Shown here piece after piece: positions 25,860-35,827 of a stretch of 64,000 bases of DNA. A model generated the notes under the pieces. That model did no database searches, was not told the DNA's origin, and saw only the letters and a list, made by a program, of their open reading frames with translations. Each line of letters starts with the position of its first letter. The stretch's first letter is position 1. Location: positions 186,001 through 250,000 of the forward strand of contig NZ_VLKJ01000006.1 of NCBI RefSeq assembly GCF_007830315.1, read 5' to 3'. The position numbers were made by a program, and so were the translations under genes. The DNA is from Novosphingobium taihuense (GTDB lineage: Bacteria; Pseudomonadota; Alphaproteobacteria; Sphingomonadales; Sphingomonadaceae).

Positions 25860-28102
25860 CAGAACGCCTGTCCCAGCGCGACGTAGACCCCGATCCTGCT
25901 ATCCCCCTTCGAGGGATTGAGCGGCGTGCCAAGGTCGATGCGGATCGGTCCGAAGTTGGTCTGGTAGCGAAGGCCGATGCCCGCACCGATCTTCAGATCG
26001 CGCAGGCGCGGCGTCGTCGTCGTATCGACGGCACCTGCATCGACGAACGGCACAAGGCTCACCGCCCCGCCCAGCAATCCCGTCTTGACGCGCGCCTCCA
26101 GCGAGAACTCGCTGAGCGCGCGCCCGCCGCTCGGCTCACCCGCCGTGTCGCGCGGGCCGATCAGCTGATAGCCATAGCCACGCACCGACCCGCCGCCACC
26201 GGCATAGAACCGGCGCGACGGCGCGATGTTGGTGATGTCGGTGCCGATTATCGTGCCGAACCGCACGCGCCCGGCCACGACCAGCTTTTCGCCCATCGGC
26301 TGGTAATAGCTCGCATCGAGCTGCGCCTTGCCATAGCTCGACCGCACGCCGTTGAGCACCGAAATTTCGGGCGATACGCGCAAACCCACCCGGAACCCGC
26401 GCGTCGGATCGAGCAGGTTGTCGCTGCCATCATAGGCCGCGCGCATCGGGAGCGCGCCGATGAAGTAGGTCTTGCGCCGCTCGTTGGCGAGGATCGCCGC
26501 CGCATCGCGCTCGCCGGTTGCCAGAATTTCGACCCCCGCCGCGAACACCCACGGCTTCTGGAACAGCAGCGTCGTCTGACGCTCAAGCCCAGCCGTGAAC
26601 GAGATCGTCCGCGCCTCGAACGCGCTGCTCGTCTGGTTGCGCGCATAGAGGTCGGCATTCAGCACGAGATCGCGCGTCAGGAAGTTGTTGCGGCGGAAGG
26701 TAAGGCCCGCCAGCTGCTCCTGCGTACCCGCGACGGCGCGCACGCGCACCATGCCCTCGGGCGGGAAGAAGTTGCGATGCTCCCAGCTCGCCTCCACGCG
26801 GAAGCCCTCGCCGCTTGAATAACCGATCAGCCCGGCAATCGTGCGCAAGGGCGCCGGAGTCAGCTTGACGTCGACATCGACCACACCCGGCTGACCCGCC
26901 GCCGGGCTTGCCACCTCGCGCGCATCGACCGTCACCGAGGACACCAGCCCCGTCGCCAGGATCGCCTGGCGCAGGTCATCCACTTCCGAACGCTTGAACC
27001 GGTCGCCCGGATCGAAACGCGATATCCGCTGCAGATGCCGCGAACTGAGGAACTTCTCGCGCGAGGAATTCACCTTGCCGAAGGCATAGACCCCACCCGG
27101 CGTTACCGGCACAGTCAGATCGCCCTCGCGACGCTCATGATCGATCAGCAGATCGGGATCGCCAACCTTGGCAAAGGCATAGCCGGTCTCGCCCAGCGCG
27201 GTCTGCAGCGAAAGCCGCTCGGCCACGATCCGGTCCGAATTGATCGCATCGCCGGTGTTGAGCTTGAACGCACCGCGTAAGCCCTCGTAATCCGTGCCCG
27301 TCGCTGCAAGATCGCCCAGCGCGATCTTTCCGACGTGGTACTGCGGCCCCGGCTGCACGTCATAGCGCACGACGACCTTCTCGACGTCCACCGGTGCAGC
27401 CGTCTCGCCGTCGGCGCTTTCGCCCAGTCCGCCAAGCGTCTGGTAGACCTGCGCGTCGTAATAGCCATAGACCCGCATAACCTCCTGCAGGGTCTCGCGG
27501 TCGGTCCGCGCACGGCGGACGATCTGGGCGAGGTTGTCCTCGTCATCATCGAACGACTTGAGGCTGGACAGTCCGGCAAAACGGCTGACGATCTGGCCTT
27601 CCTCGGCAATCGCCTCCTTGCCGCTGGGGAACGCCACTTCCACCTGCTTGCCCACCCGTGAAACATCGGCATCGGCAAGCCTGACACTCGCAGGCGCATC
27701 GGCATCCTGCTGACCGGGCAGCGCCTCCACCGCTTCATCGGTGGACTGCTCGGCCACCTCGATGTCGGGATCGGGCGAAAGCGGTTCGATCGAGGGGAGT
27801 TCACTGCCATCGGGCCAGGCAATAGTCATGCCGGGGATATCGGGCATGGCCGTGTCGGCCTCGATCTCCTCGATCAGCGTCGAAGGGGGCGCTCCGGAAC
27901 GCGCAGCGTCGGTGTCCTGCGCCCACTTTTCCGGGTCCTGCACCGCTGAATCCGGGATCAGCGCTTCAAGCTCCTGATCTGCCTGCATGGACTGGGCAAA
28001 GGCATGCCCACTTGGCAGCGCCAGCGCGATCAGCGCAGCCAGAACGCGTACCAGAGGCCGCTCAACTGTGAGCGTAGCGCTCCTGCGCGCCGTGAACGCC
28101 AT
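25859..28102 (-). CDS. tamA: Translocation and assembly module protein TamA (Omp85 family)
   Basis: Omp85-type outer-membrane protein of 747 residues. The signal peptide ([20 protein letters not shown]..., cleavage near AFA|Q) is followed by an acidic low-complexity stretch (about 40-150), POTRA domains (about 160-420) and a 16-strand barrel. The barrel contains ERGDAAAI-like loops, the [10 protein letters not shown] motif and the C-terminal YVALGQAF. The acidic region before POTRA is longer than in enterobacterial TamA, a common feature in sphingomonads. I chose the ATG at 28102, which begins the signal peptide and overlaps the 3' end of bpt by 41 bases. It lies directly upstream of tamB. 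Confidence 0.92.
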   Translation of the reverse strand: MAFTARRSATLTVERPLVRVLAALIALALPSGHAFAQSMQADQELEALIPDSAVQDPEKWAQDTDAARSGAPPSTLIEEIEADTAMPDIPGMTIAWPDGSELPSIEPLSPDPDIEVAEQSTDEAVEALPGQQDADAPASVRLADADVSRVGKQVEVAFPSGKEAIAEEGQIVSRFAGLSSLKSFDDDEDNLAQIVRRARTDRETLQEVMRVYGYYDAQVYQTLGGLGESADGETAAPVDVEKVVVRYDVQPGPQYHVGKIALGDLAATGTDYEGLRGAFKLNTGDAINSDRIVAERLSLQTALGETGYAFAKVGDPDLLIDHERREGDLTVPVTPGGVYAFGKVNSSREKFLSSRHLQRISRFDPGDRFKRSEVDDLRQAILATGLVSSVTVDAREVASPAAGQPGVVDVDVKLTPAPLRTIAGLIGYSSGEGFRVEASWEHRNFFPPEGMVRVRAVAGTQEQLAGLTFRRNNFLTRDLVLNADLYARNQTSSAFEARTISFTAGLERQTTLLFQKPWVFAAGVEILATGERDAAAILANERRKTYFIGALPMRAAYDGSDNLLDPTRGFRVGLRVSPEISVLNGVRSSYGKAQLDASYYQPMGEKLVVAGRVRFGTIIGTDITNIAPSRRFYAGGGGSVRGYGYQLIGPRDTAGEPSGGRALSEFSLEARVKTGLLGGAVSLVPFVDAGAVDTTTTPRLRDLKIGAGIGLRYQTNFGPIRIDLGTPLNPSKGDSRIGVYVALGQAF

Positions 28103-28928
28103 CCTTGAGCCCGCCCTCGATGGCAGGGCGCCCGTTATCTCCAGCGTGGGCATGCCGCGCAGAGACAGCACGCTCGATGGCGACAGCCTGTGCAGCAGGT
28201 TCGAACCGTTCCCAGCCATCGCGGCCCAGTTTCTCCATCGGCCGGAAGCGCACCTTGTATTGCATGCGCTCAGAGCCTTCGACCCAGTAGCCGAGATAGA
28301 CGTAGGGCAACCCGACATGGGCTGCACGCTGGATATGGTCGAGGATGATGAAAGTGCCAAGCCCGGACCGCGTCTCGTGTTGTGGATCGTAGAAACTGTA
28401 GATCATCGAGAGACCATCGCCCTGCTCGTCGGTCAGACAGGCCCCAACCAGTCTGCCCTGCGAACCGTCGGTGGTCGGCTCCCTGTATTCGATGACGTAA
28501 CTCTTGACCGGGGTGTGTTCCACCATGTCCGCGAAATCCATCTCGTCCATGGCTGCCATCCCCCCGCCCGGGTGACGCACGGCGAGATAACGCTGCAACA
28601 GCTCAAACTGTTCCGGCGTAGACCAAGGTTTGCAAACACTTGCCACGAGATCGCGGTTGCGCTTCCAGATGCGCTTCTGCGTGGACGAAGGCTGGAACTC
28701 ATTCGTCACGACCCGGACCGAGATGCAGGCCGAACAATCGATGCAGCTCGGCCGGTACGCTACGGTCTGGCTGCGGCGGAAACCGATCCGGCTCAATGCA
28801 TCGTTCAACTCGTCGGCATTGGCACCCTTCAGTTCGGTGAAAACCTTCCTCTCGTTCCGGCCCGGCAAATACGGGCACGGCGCGGGGCTGGTCACGAAAA
28901 AGCGCGGGAAGCGGACGGGCGCGGTCAC
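28062..28928 (-). CDS. bpt: Aspartate/glutamate leucyltransferase (L/F-type N-end rule, Bpt)
   Basis: Attaches leucine from Leu-tRNA to N-terminal Asp or Glu of proteins, marking them for ClpAP in the bacterial N-end rule. The 288 residues match the ATE/Bpt family: N-terminal [16 protein letters not shown], the cysteine-rich [15 protein letters not shown], and the C-terminal half with SMIYSFYDP and [11 protein letters not shown]. The C-terminal 45 residues are an extension that overlaps the tamA signal-peptide coding region. bpt is the first gene of the bpt-tamA-tamB string, all on one strand. Confidence 0.93.
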   Translation of the reverse strand: MTAPVRFPRFFVTSPAPCPYLPGRNERKVFTELKGANADELNDALSRIGFRRSQTVAYRPSCIDCSACISVRVVTNEFQPSSTQKRIWKRNRDLVASVCKPWSTPEQFELLQRYLAVRHPGGGMAAMDEMDFADMVEHTPVKSYVIEYREPTTDGSQGRLVGACLTDEQGDGLSMIYSFYDPQHETRSGLGTFIILDHIQRAAHVGLPYVYLGYWVEGSERMQYKVRFRPMEKLGRDGWERFEPAAQAVAIERAVSARHAHAGDNGRPAIEGGLKDGVHGAQERYAHS

Positions 28929-29142
28929 GGCGTTGATGATGCTCCTAAGACCGGACTGTCCGGACTGTCAGCATCAAACATGCATCAACGAGGCGAATCC
29001 TAAAAGCCTGTTAACTACGTTCCGGTGCACAAATTGGCACCAGAACGTGGCCGAAACGGCGATTTCCCCGGGCCCATCGGCCGCGTCCGGTTTCGGGACA
29101 CAGCCAGATCAAAAGCTTAACCCGATCAGCAAGCAGTTCGGT

Positions 29143-30393
29143 TCAGCCCAGCTCGACCTGCTCCAGATCGTAGCCCTTGGCGCGCAACCCGGCAACGAGA
29201 CGGTCGATCTGCTCGCGATCACGCGCCTCGCATTCAATCTCGGCCGTCAGGCCCTTGGCCGGAAGCGAAGTGAAGATTCGCTGGTGCCAGACTTCGAGAA
29301 TGTTGACCTGATGGCGGTTGAACTCCTCGACCACCTTGAACAGCGCGCCGGGCCGGTCCTGCAGCGTGATGCGCAGACGACCCAAACGGCCCGAGCGGGC
29401 AAGGTCGCGCAGGAGCACGTTGGCAAGCAGGCGCGTATCGATATTGCCGCCGCACAGCACGATGCCAACCTTGCGTCCGGCAAAGCGCTTCTTGTGGGTC
29501 ATCACCGCCGCAAGCCCTGCCGCGCCTGCGCCTTCAACCACGGTCTTCTCGATCTGCAGCAGCAGCGCCACCGCGCTCTCAAGCGCCGCCTCGCTCACCA
29601 GCACCACGTCGTCGACGATCTGCGCTAGGACCTTCGAGGTAAACTCGCCCGGCTCCTTCACCGCGATGCCTTCGGCCAGCGTGTCGCCACCGCACGGCAA
29701 GTCGAGATGCTTGAGCTTTGCATACATCGAAGGGAACAGCTGTGCCTGCACGCCGATCAACCCGATCCCCGGCTTGATCCCGCGCGCCGCTGTGCCCATG
29801 CCCGAAAGCAGTCCGCCGCCACCGATCGGCACGACTAGCGTCTCGATTTCAGGTGCATCTTCCAGCATCTCCAGCGCGACCGTGCCCTGGCCTGCCGCAA
29901 CGCGCGGATCGTCGAACGGGTGGACGAAAGTCAGCCCCAGTTCGCCTTCAAGCTTGCGTGCATGGGCATAAGCCTCGTCGAAAGTCTCGCCTTCCAGCAC
30001 GACCTTGCCGCCGACCGACTCGGTCTGCATCACCTTCACCGTCGGCGTGGTGCGCGGCATGACGATGGTCACCGGCATGCCGAGGCGGGTGCCGTGATAG
30101 CTCAACCCTTGCGCATGGTTGCCGGCCGATGCCGCAATCACTCCGCGCGAGCGCTGCTCTTCGGTCAATTGCAGCAGCGCATTGAGCGCGCCGCGCTCCT
30201 TGTAGGCTGCGGTAAACTGGAGGTTCTCGAACTTCAGCCAGATGTCCGCGCCGGTAATCCGGCTCAGCGTCTTGCTGTAGAGCGTGGGCGTGCGCACCAC
30301 CTGGCCCGAAATTCGCTCCGCCGCCGCGCGAACATCGGCGAGGGTCAGCAGGGAAGTTCCCTGGGTTTCGGGCTTGAGCGCTACGTTTTCCAT
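29143..30393 (-). CDS. ilvA: Threonine ammonia-lyase with C-terminal ACT domain
   Basis: PLP enzyme converting threonine to 2-oxobutyrate, first step to isoleucine. The 416 residues have the Schiff-base lysine K65 in TAAYKERGAL, the ASAGNHAQGL phosphate cup and PIGGGGLLSGM. A single ACT-like regulatory domain follows (about 335-416, LRITLQDRPGALFKVVEEF), typical of the shorter biosynthetic/catabolic form rather than the two-ACT E. coli IlvA. It is monocistronic. Which allosteric effector it obeys cannot be told from the sequence. Confidence 0.9.
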   Translation of the reverse strand: MENVALKPETQGTSLLTLADVRAAAERISGQVVRTPTLYSKTLSRITGADIWLKFENLQFTAAYKERGALNALLQLTEEQRSRGVIAASAGNHAQGLSYHGTRLGMPVTIVMPRTTPTVKVMQTESVGGKVVLEGETFDEAYAHARKLEGELGLTFVHPFDDPRVAAGQGTVALEMLEDAPEIETLVVPIGGGGLLSGMGTAARGIKPGIGLIGVQAQLFPSMYAKLKHLDLPCGGDTLAEGIAVKEPGEFTSKVLAQIVDDVVLVSEAALESAVALLLQIEKTVVEGAGAAGLAAVMTHKKRFAGRKVGIVLCGGNIDTRLLANVLLRDLARSGRLGRLRITLQDRPGALFKVVEEFNRHQVNILEVWHQRIFTSLPAKGLTAEIECEARDREQIDRLVAGLRAKGYDLEQVELG

Positions 30394-30430
30394 GGCCGCG
30401 CCCTAACGGAAAGCGGCCCCCAAGAAAACC

Positions 30431-30817
30431 TCAAGCTTTTGCGGAATCGGACCCCAAAGCTGTCAGCCAGCGGAATCCGAGCACCGGCACCATGGCGACA
30501 ACGATCGCTGCACTGTCTGCCACCCAATCGCGCCAGTCCGAATCGCGGTGCAGGAACGGGACCAGCTGCACCACCTCGATTCCCGCCCCGACCGCCGATA
30601 GCCACAATGCCGCGCGCAGCAGCGAAGCTTTCGGCCAGCCAACGCCTGCCAGCAGCGAGAGCGTGAAGAAGGCCAGCATGTGCGCGAACTTGTCGCCCAG
30701 ATCGTCGATCGGCAATGTCGGCGGTTTGGGCAGGACCGCCATGACCAGCGCGAAAACCAGAGCAGGCCAGAAGGCCACGCGGCCCGCGCGAGAGACGAAA
30801 TCCGTAAGCCGTTGCAT
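30431..30817 (-). CDS. VanZ-like membrane protein
   Basis: A 128-residue inner-membrane protein with four hydrophobic segments: about 12-29, 43-62, 70-86 and 98-118. The pattern DDLGDKFAHMLAFFTLSLL, followed by the acidic/aromatic DSDWRDWVADSAA, is that of the VanZ family, whose members include the teicoplanin-resistance protein VanZ but mostly have no known role. I chose the ATG at 30817 (MQRLTDFVSRAG); the frame further upstream is antisense to the divergent dehydrogenase gene. It is 37 bases upstream of ilvA on the same strand. Confidence 0.8.
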   Translation of the reverse strand: MQRLTDFVSRAGRVAFWPALVFALVMAVLPKPPTLPIDDLGDKFAHMLAFFTLSLLAGVGWPKASLLRAALWLSAVGAGIEVVQLVPFLHRDSDWRDWVADSAAIVVAMVPVLGFRWLTALGSDSAKA

Positions 30818-30905
30818 GGGGCGCAGTTTATGCTGCGCCGCAACAGTCTTGGCAAGCGTGGCGCAGGCACTGGCACTGGCGCGAAAACGGGATATGAATG
30901 CCTGC

Positions 30906-31826
30906 ATGAGCGAACATACAGCAGCAGCAGCCGAACCGGCGAACGTTTCCTTCCTCGGCCTTGGCGTGATGGGCGGGGCCATGGCGCGCCACCTCGGCAA
31001 GGCCGGGCACCACCTCACGATCTATAACCGCACAACGGCCCGTGCCGAAGCATGGTCAGCCGCCAACCCCGGCCTTGCCACGCGCATAGCCACCAGCCCG
31101 GCCGAAGCAGCTGAGGGCGCGGACGTGGTTATCACTTGCGTTGGCAACGACGATGATCTTGCCGACGTCGTGCTCAGCCCCAACGGCGCTTTTTCCACGC
31201 TCAGACGTGGCGCGATCTATATCGATCACACCACCGTCTCGGCCCGCATTGCCCGCCAGATCGCGGTCGAAGGGCGTGACAAGGAACTGCTCTGCGTCGA
31301 TGCTCCGGTCACCGGCGGCCAGTCCGGCGCGGAAGCGGGCACGCTCGCGATCATGTGCGGCGGCAGCGCCAAGGCCGTCGATGCGGCGCGTCCGATCCTC
31401 GCTGCCTATGCCAAGCGCGTGGTCCACGTCGGCAAGTCCGGTGCGGGGCAGACTGCCAAGATGGCCAACCAGATGTGCATCGCAGGCGCGCTCGCCGGCC
31501 TGTCCGAAGCCATCCGCTTCGCCCAGATCGCCCATCTCGACATGGACAAGGTGTTCGAAGCGATCTCGGGCGGTGCCGCCCAGTCGTGGCAGATGGACAA
31601 CCGCTTCCACACCATGGCCAAGGACGAGTTCGACTTCGGCTTTGCCATCGACTGGATGCGCAAGGACCTCGGCCTCGCGATGGACGAAGCGCGCAACCTT
31701 GGCGCCAGCGTTCCCGTCACCGCTCTCGTGGACCAGTTCTATGTCGACGTGCAGGCCATGGGTTACGGCCGTGAGGACACCTCCGCCCTGATCCGCCGCC
31801 TGCCCCGCCGGAGCAAGAAGGCATGA
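30906..31826 (+). CDS. NAD(P)-dependent oxidoreductase, 3-hydroxyisobutyrate dehydrogenase family
   Basis: Beta-hydroxyacid dehydrogenase fold, 306 residues. The N-terminal Rossmann motif FLGLGVMGGAMARHL lies near residues 15-29, followed by DAPVTGGQSGAEAGTLAIMCGG (substrate and cofactor segment) and the catalytic lysine in GQTAKMANQM. Family members act on 3-hydroxyisobutyrate, tartronate semialdehyde, 6-phosphogluconate or succinic semialdehyde; the sequence does not decide. The 4-base overlap with the following amidohydrolase (ATGA) indicates cotranscription. Confidence 0.88.
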   Translation: MSEHTAAAAEPANVSFLGLGVMGGAMARHLGKAGHHLTIYNRTTARAEAWSAANPGLATRIATSPAEAAEGADVVITCVGNDDDLADVVLSPNGAFSTLRRGAIYIDHTTVSARIARQIAVEGRDKELLCVDAPVTGGQSGAEAGTLAIMCGGSAKAVDAARPILAAYAKRVVHVGKSGAGQTAKMANQMCIAGALAGLSEAIRFAQIAHLDMDKVFEAISGGAAQSWQMDNRFHTMAKDEFDFGFAIDWMRKDLGLAMDEARNLGASVPVTALVDQFYVDVQAMGYGREDTSALIRRLPRRSKKA

Positions 31827-33511
31827 AGCGCGCTGCCTTCGCCGCGCTGCTCCTCGCCACCACCTCTGCTGCCCATGCCGATACCCTGATCGACAACGTC
31901 CGGGGGCAGACCATCGGCGCGAACGGTCAGGTCGAAACCTTCACCGGCCTGCTGTTCGACAATGCAGGCGTGGTAAAGCGCGTGATCCATGCGGGCGACA
32001 AGAAGCCCAAGCCCCGCAAGGAGTACCAGTACCACCTCGACGGCCAGGGCCGCGTCATGCTGCCGGGCATGATCGACGCCCACGTCCACGTCATGGATAT
32101 CGGCTTTGCCGCATTGAGCCTCGACCTGTCGGACACCACCTCACTTGCCGATGCCCTCAATCGCATCGCGAAGTTCAGCGCGGAACACCCTGACCGGCCA
32201 TGGATCATCGGGCGCGGCTGGAATCAGGAATTGTGGAAGCTCGGCCGCTTCCCCACCGCCGCCGAACTTGATGCCGTGACCGGCGCGCGCCCCGTCTGGC
32301 TCCAGCGCGTTGACGGCCACGCCGGATGGGCCAACAGCGCCGCGCTCAAGGCCGCTGGCGTCACCGCCGCCACGAAGGACCCCGCGGGCGGCAGCATCGA
32401 CCGCGCGCCCGATGGCTCCCCCCAAGGCGTCCTCGTCGATGCCGCGATGGAACTGGTCGACGCCAAGGTCCCCACCCCCCGGCCTGAAGACCGCGACCTT
32501 GCCCTCGCCAATGCGCAGCAGATCCTGTTCAAGCGCGGCGTCACCGCCGTCGCCGACATGGGCACCGGTATCGAGGACTGGCAGGCCTATCGCCGTGCCG
32601 GCGACGCCAACAAGCTCTACGTCCGCATCATGGCCTACGCTCGCGGCATCGATCAGATGATCCTGATCGGCGGCCCCGGCCCCTCGCCCTGGCTCTATCA
32701 GGACCGCCTGCGCCTGAACGGCGTGAAGCTCTATCTCGATGGCGCGCTCGGCTCGCGAGGAGCGTGGCTCAAGGCGCCCTATGCCGATGCGCCTACCACG
32801 CGTGGCCTGCCCCAACTCAACCAGACCCAGCTCGGCAACCTGATGAGCCGCGCCGCGATGGACAACTTCCAGGTCGCCATCCACGCCATCGGCGATCAGG
32901 CCAATGCCACCGTCATCGGCGCAATCACCGACCTTGCCGAAACCTACAAGGGCGACCGTCGCTGGCGCATCGAGCATGCCCAGATCGTCGACCCCAAGGA
33001 CTTCGCCCGCTTCGCCGCCAGCGGCGCCATCGCCTCGATGCAGCCTGTCCACCAGACCTCCGACCGCCTGATGGCCGAAGCCCGCCTCGGGCCGGATCGG
33101 CTCGCTGGCGCCTATGCGTGGAAGTCGCTCAAGGCCGCAGGCGTACGCCTCGCCTTCGGCTCCGACGCGCCGGTGGAACTGCCCGACCCTTGGGCGGGCC
33201 TCTCTGCCGCGATCAGCCGCCAAGGTCCGGACGACCAGCAACCCGGCGGCTGGCAACCGCAGGAGCGCGTGAGCCCTGCCGAGGCGCTCGCCGCCTACAC
33301 GGCCGATGCCGCATATGCGGGCTTCGCCGAAACGCGCTTCGGTCGCCTCGCCCCCGGCCTTCGTGCCGATTTCGTGCTGGTCGATACCGATCCGCTCACC
33401 GCAAATCCTGCACAGGTCCGCGCGACGAAAGTGCTGGAAACTTGGATTGGCGGGGGCAAGGTCTGGTCGGCTGAGACAGGCATGGAAACCGGAACGACCT
33501 CAAAGCGTTAG
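31823..33511 (+). CDS. Exported amidohydrolase, YtcJ-like
   Basis: Metal-dependent hydrolase of the amidohydrolase-3 group, 562 residues, with a signal peptide (MKRAAFAALLLATTSAAHA|D). The metal-binding HxH is in GMIDAHVHVMD, followed by the YtcJ-like GRGWNQELW and DGHAGWANSAAL. Later come IHAIGDQAN, RIEHAQIV and the metal aspartate in FGSDAPVELPDPW. Substrate unknown; relatives hydrolyse formamides or amides, but many are uncharacterised. It is coupled to the upstream dehydrogenase and ends before a strong hairpin shared with tatC. Confidence 0.88.
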   Translation: MKRAAFAALLLATTSAAHADTLIDNVRGQTIGANGQVETFTGLLFDNAGVVKRVIHAGDKKPKPRKEYQYHLDGQGRVMLPGMIDAHVHVMDIGFAALSLDLSDTTSLADALNRIAKFSAEHPDRPWIIGRGWNQELWKLGRFPTAAELDAVTGARPVWLQRVDGHAGWANSAALKAAGVTAATKDPAGGSIDRAPDGSPQGVLVDAAMELVDAKVPTPRPEDRDLALANAQQILFKRGVTAVADMGTGIEDWQAYRRAGDANKLYVRIMAYARGIDQMILIGGPGPSPWLYQDRLRLNGVKLYLDGALGSRGAWLKAPYADAPTTRGLPQLNQTQLGNLMSRAAMDNFQVAIHAIGDQANATVIGAITDLAETYKGDRRWRIEHAQIVDPKDFARFAASGAIASMQPVHQTSDRLMAEARLGPDRLAGAYAWKSLKAAGVRLAFGSDAPVELPDPWAGLSAAISRQGPDDQQPGGWQPQERVSPAEALAAYTADAAYAGFAETRFGRLAPGLRADFVLVDTDPLTANPAQVRATKVLETWIGGGKVWSAETGMETGTTSKR

Positions 33512-33635
33512 GGTGCCGACGCGGAAGGCTTAGGGGGGCAATCTTTCCGGATGCTGCCCAATGGCTGCGTCGCGGAACCCGCCCTCTCTCCTGAGGTTTC
33601 GCGAGCCCTTGATGCGGCTCTGATACTCTAATACC

Positions 33636-33661
33636 GAAACGGGGGCTGTGGCCCCCGTTTC
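33636..33661. terminator. Bidirectional terminator between amidohydrolase and tatC genes
   Basis: A perfect 11-base stem, GAAACGGGGGC against GCCCCCGTTTC, with loop TGTG, placed between two convergent genes (stops at 33511 and 33665). The T run is only three bases on either strand, so efficiency may rest on the long GC stem. Confidence 0.75.
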
Positions 33662-33664
33662 ACT

Positions 33665-34477
33665 TCATGGCAACAGCGAAGGCCGCTCGCCCTCGGGCAG
33701 CATTTCTGCCTCTTCCTCAGCGCGCCGCCTGGCGTCAGCCCGCTCGGTAAAGCGCATCAGGATCAGCGTTCCTTCAAACAGGAACAGCAGCGGGATCGCC
33801 AGCATCAACTGCGAGACCACGTCCGGCGGCGTCGCCACGGTCGCTACGGCAAAGATCACCACGATGGCATAGCGCCGCGCCTTGACCAACTGGTCACGGC
33901 TGACGATCCCTGCGCGATTGAGCAGCATCAGCAGCACCGGCAGCAGGAAGCTGATCCCGAACGCAAGGATGAACTGCATGACCAGGCTGAGGTAATCCCC
34001 CGTCCCCGGCAGCGCCTCCAGTTGCAACCCGCCCTTGTTGCCTTCGAAGCCGAGGAACCACTTGAACGCAGTCGGCATCACGATGAAGTAGGCAAGGCTG
34101 GCGCCTGCGGTGAAGAGGATCGGCGTGGCCAGCAGGAACGGCAGGAACGCCCTCTTCTCACGCGCATAAAGCCCCGGCGCGACAAACGCCCAGAGCTGGT
34201 TTGCGATCACCGGAAAGCTCACGAAGAACGCCGCGAACATCGAAACCTTCAGCTCCACGAAGAACGCTTCGTAAAGCTTGGTATAGATCAGCTTGCCCTG
34301 TCCCGGCGGGAAGGCATGAACCAGCGGCTGAGCAAGGATCGCAAAGATGTCGTCGGCGAAATAGAAACACACCGCAAACGTCGCCACCAGCGCATATACG
34401 CAGCGCAGCAGGCGCGTGCGCAGTTCCAGCAGGTGGTCGAGCAGCGGGGCCTGCGTCTCGTCGATGTCCGAAATCAC
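33665..34477 (-). CDS. tatC: Sec-independent protein translocase TatC
   Basis: Polytopic core of the twin-arginine translocon, which recognises RR signal peptides and exports folded proteins. The 270 residues begin with the conserved ETQAPLLDHLLELRTRLL segment and have six hydrophobic helices, with the family segment FVAPGLYAREKRAFLPF between helices 2 and 3. The C-terminal tail is hydrophilic and acidic. It overlaps tatB by 4 bases. Gene order tatA-tatB-tatC downstream of scpA-scpB is the standard alphaproteobacterial arrangement. Confidence 0.95.
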   Translation of the reverse strand: MISDIDETQAPLLDHLLELRTRLLRCVYALVATFAVCFYFADDIFAILAQPLVHAFPPGQGKLIYTKLYEAFFVELKVSMFAAFFVSFPVIANQLWAFVAPGLYAREKRAFLPFLLATPILFTAGASLAYFIVMPTAFKWFLGFEGNKGGLQLEALPGTGDYLSLVMQFILAFGISFLLPVLLMLLNRAGIVSRDQLVKARRYAIVVIFAVATVATPPDVVSQLMLAIPLLFLFEGTLILMRFTERADARRRAEEEAEMLPEGERPSLLP

Positions 34478-34881
34478 GGTTGCGGAGCCTCCGGTCTCGA
34501 AACCTTCTCCTCGGGCGGCATTGGCCCGATCATCACCGGATCGGCAGGAGCGGCGGGCGCATCAGACGGCAACGGTTCGGGAAACGGGTCGTTCTGATCC
34601 TCGGCTGCGGCAACGGTCTGGCCCTGTGCAGCAGCGGCTTCCTGCGCCGCCGTTTCGCGCATGATCCGCTCGTTCTGCTCCTTCCACTTGCGCTCCATCT
34701 CCTCCATTTCCGCCTCGCGGATCATGGTTTCGATGCCAGCCTTGAAGTGGTTGGAAACGCGGCGCATCTTCGCCACCCACCGCCCTGCGGTGCGCAGCGC
34801 CATCGGCAGGTCCTTCGGGCCGATCACCACGATCGCCACGATGACCAGCACCAGAAGTTCGGACGCGCCGATATCGAACAC
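34474..34881 (-). CDS. tatB: Sec-independent protein translocase TatB
   Basis: Single-span partner of TatC, 135 residues. MFDIGASELLVLVIVAIVVI is the membrane helix, followed by the GPKDLP hinge, an amphipathic helix (about 25-60), a charged coiled region with MIREAEMEEMERKWKEQN, and an Ala/Pro-rich tail. The glutamate at position 8 and the GP hinge are diagnostic for TatB. It overlaps tatC and follows tatA by 30 bases. Confidence 0.95.
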   Translation of the reverse strand: MFDIGASELLVLVIVAIVVIGPKDLPMALRTAGRWVAKMRRVSNHFKAGIETMIREAEMEEMERKWKEQNERIMRETAAQEAAAAQGQTVAAAEDQNDPFPEPLPSDAPAAPADPVMIGPMPPEEKVSRPEAPQP

Positions 34882-34911
34882 GGCTATGCCGCCTTGCTGT
34901 CGAGGAGAGGC

Positions 34912-35148
34912 TTACTGGGCCTGATCGGTCGAGGTCGGCTGCGGCGCAGGGCTCGCAGGCGGCGGGGCCTGCTGCTGGATTTGCGCAGGCGGCACGATCG
35001 GCTTGTTGTCCTCGTCGGTCATGCCCTGCTTGAAGCTTTTGATGCCCTTGCCGAAATCGCCCATCATCTCGGAGATGCGGCCACGGCCGAACAGGACCAA
35101 CACGACCAGTGCAAGCACGATCAGGTGCGGAAGGGAAAGACCACCCAT
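34912..35148 (-). CDS. tatA: Sec-independent protein translocase TatA
   Basis: Pore- or thinning-forming small subunit of the Tat system, 78 residues. The helix [16 protein letters not shown] is followed by the FGRG hinge and the amphipathic helix with [15 protein letters not shown]. The tail is rich in Pro, Ala and Gln and of no fixed structure. It is first of the tatABC genes and lies 67 bases downstream of scpB. Confidence 0.95.
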   Translation of the reverse strand: MGGLSLPHLIVLALVVLVLFGRGRISEMMGDFGKGIKSFKQGMTDEDNKPIVPPAQIQQQAPPPASPAPQPTSTDQAQ

Positions 35149-35215
35149 TATACCAACTCCTTTGCGAGCCCCTAGATAGGGATCGCGCGCCCCGCTTGCC
35201 AGTTCTTAAGTAGCG

Positions 35216-35827
35216 TCAATCGGCGTCTTCTTCGCCAGACGGACTTTCTGCCCCCGTGTCCCCATCGTCGCCCCCCGTCAAGACGGCAAACGCCTCTTCA
35301 ACCGGGTCGAGCAGCCCTGCAGCGCGCAATTCCTCGATTCCGGGCAGGTCGCGCCGCGATTGCAGCCCGAAATGCGTGAGAAAATCGGGCGTTGTCGCAT
35401 AGATCGTCGGGCGTCCCGGCACCTCGCGCCGCCCGGCGATGCGAATCCAGCCCGCTTCCAGCAGCACGTCGAGCGTGCCCTTTGCCGTCTGCACGCCGCG
35501 AATCGCCTCGATCTCCGCCCGGCTTACCGGTTCGTGATAGGCGATGATCGCCAGCGCCTCGGTCGCCGCACGCGAAAGTCGGCGCGGCTCTTCCTTCTCA
35601 CGCCGCAGCAGGTGCGCAAGATCCGCAGCGGTCTGGAAATGCCAACGGCCGCCACGCTCAACCAGATTGATCCCGCGCTCGGAGTACAACTCGGCCAGCC
35701 GTTCCAGCACCGGACCAACGCTTGCGCCTTCAAGATGCGCCGAAATCTCCAGCTCAGTCATCGGCTGCTCTGCCGCAAACAGCGTCGCCTCCACCGCGCG
35801 CTCCAGATCGCCAGGCCGTTCGCTCAT
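35216..35827 (-). CDS. scpB: Segregation and condensation protein B
   Basis: Winged-helix (kite) subunit of the SMC-ScpAB condensin, needed for chromosome compaction and segregation. The 203 residues start MSERPGDLERAVEATLFAAEQP and contain RLSRAATEALAIIAYHEPVSRAEIEAIRGV, the signature of the family, then TYATTPDFLTHFGL-like C-terminal winged helix. The acidic tail (GDDGDTGAESPSGEEDAD) is typical of alphaproteobacteria. The ATG at 35827 overlaps the scpA stop; the open frame continues further upstream only as antisense-like noise. Confidence 0.92.
   Translation of the reverse strand: MSERPGDLERAVEATLFAAEQPMTELEISAHLEGASVGPVLERLAELYSERGINLVERGGRWHFQTAADLAHLLRREKEEPRRLSRAATEALAIIAYHEPVSRAEIEAIRGVQTAKGTLDVLLEAGWIRIAGRREVPGRPTIYATTPDFLTHFGLQSRRDLPGIEELRAAGLLDPVEEAFAVLTGGDDGDTGAESPSGEEDAD

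Noticed and set aside
28190..28210. GGTTCGAACC resembling a tRNA T-loop
   Set aside because: It lies inside bpt/tamA coding sequence and no cloverleaf can be drawn around it.
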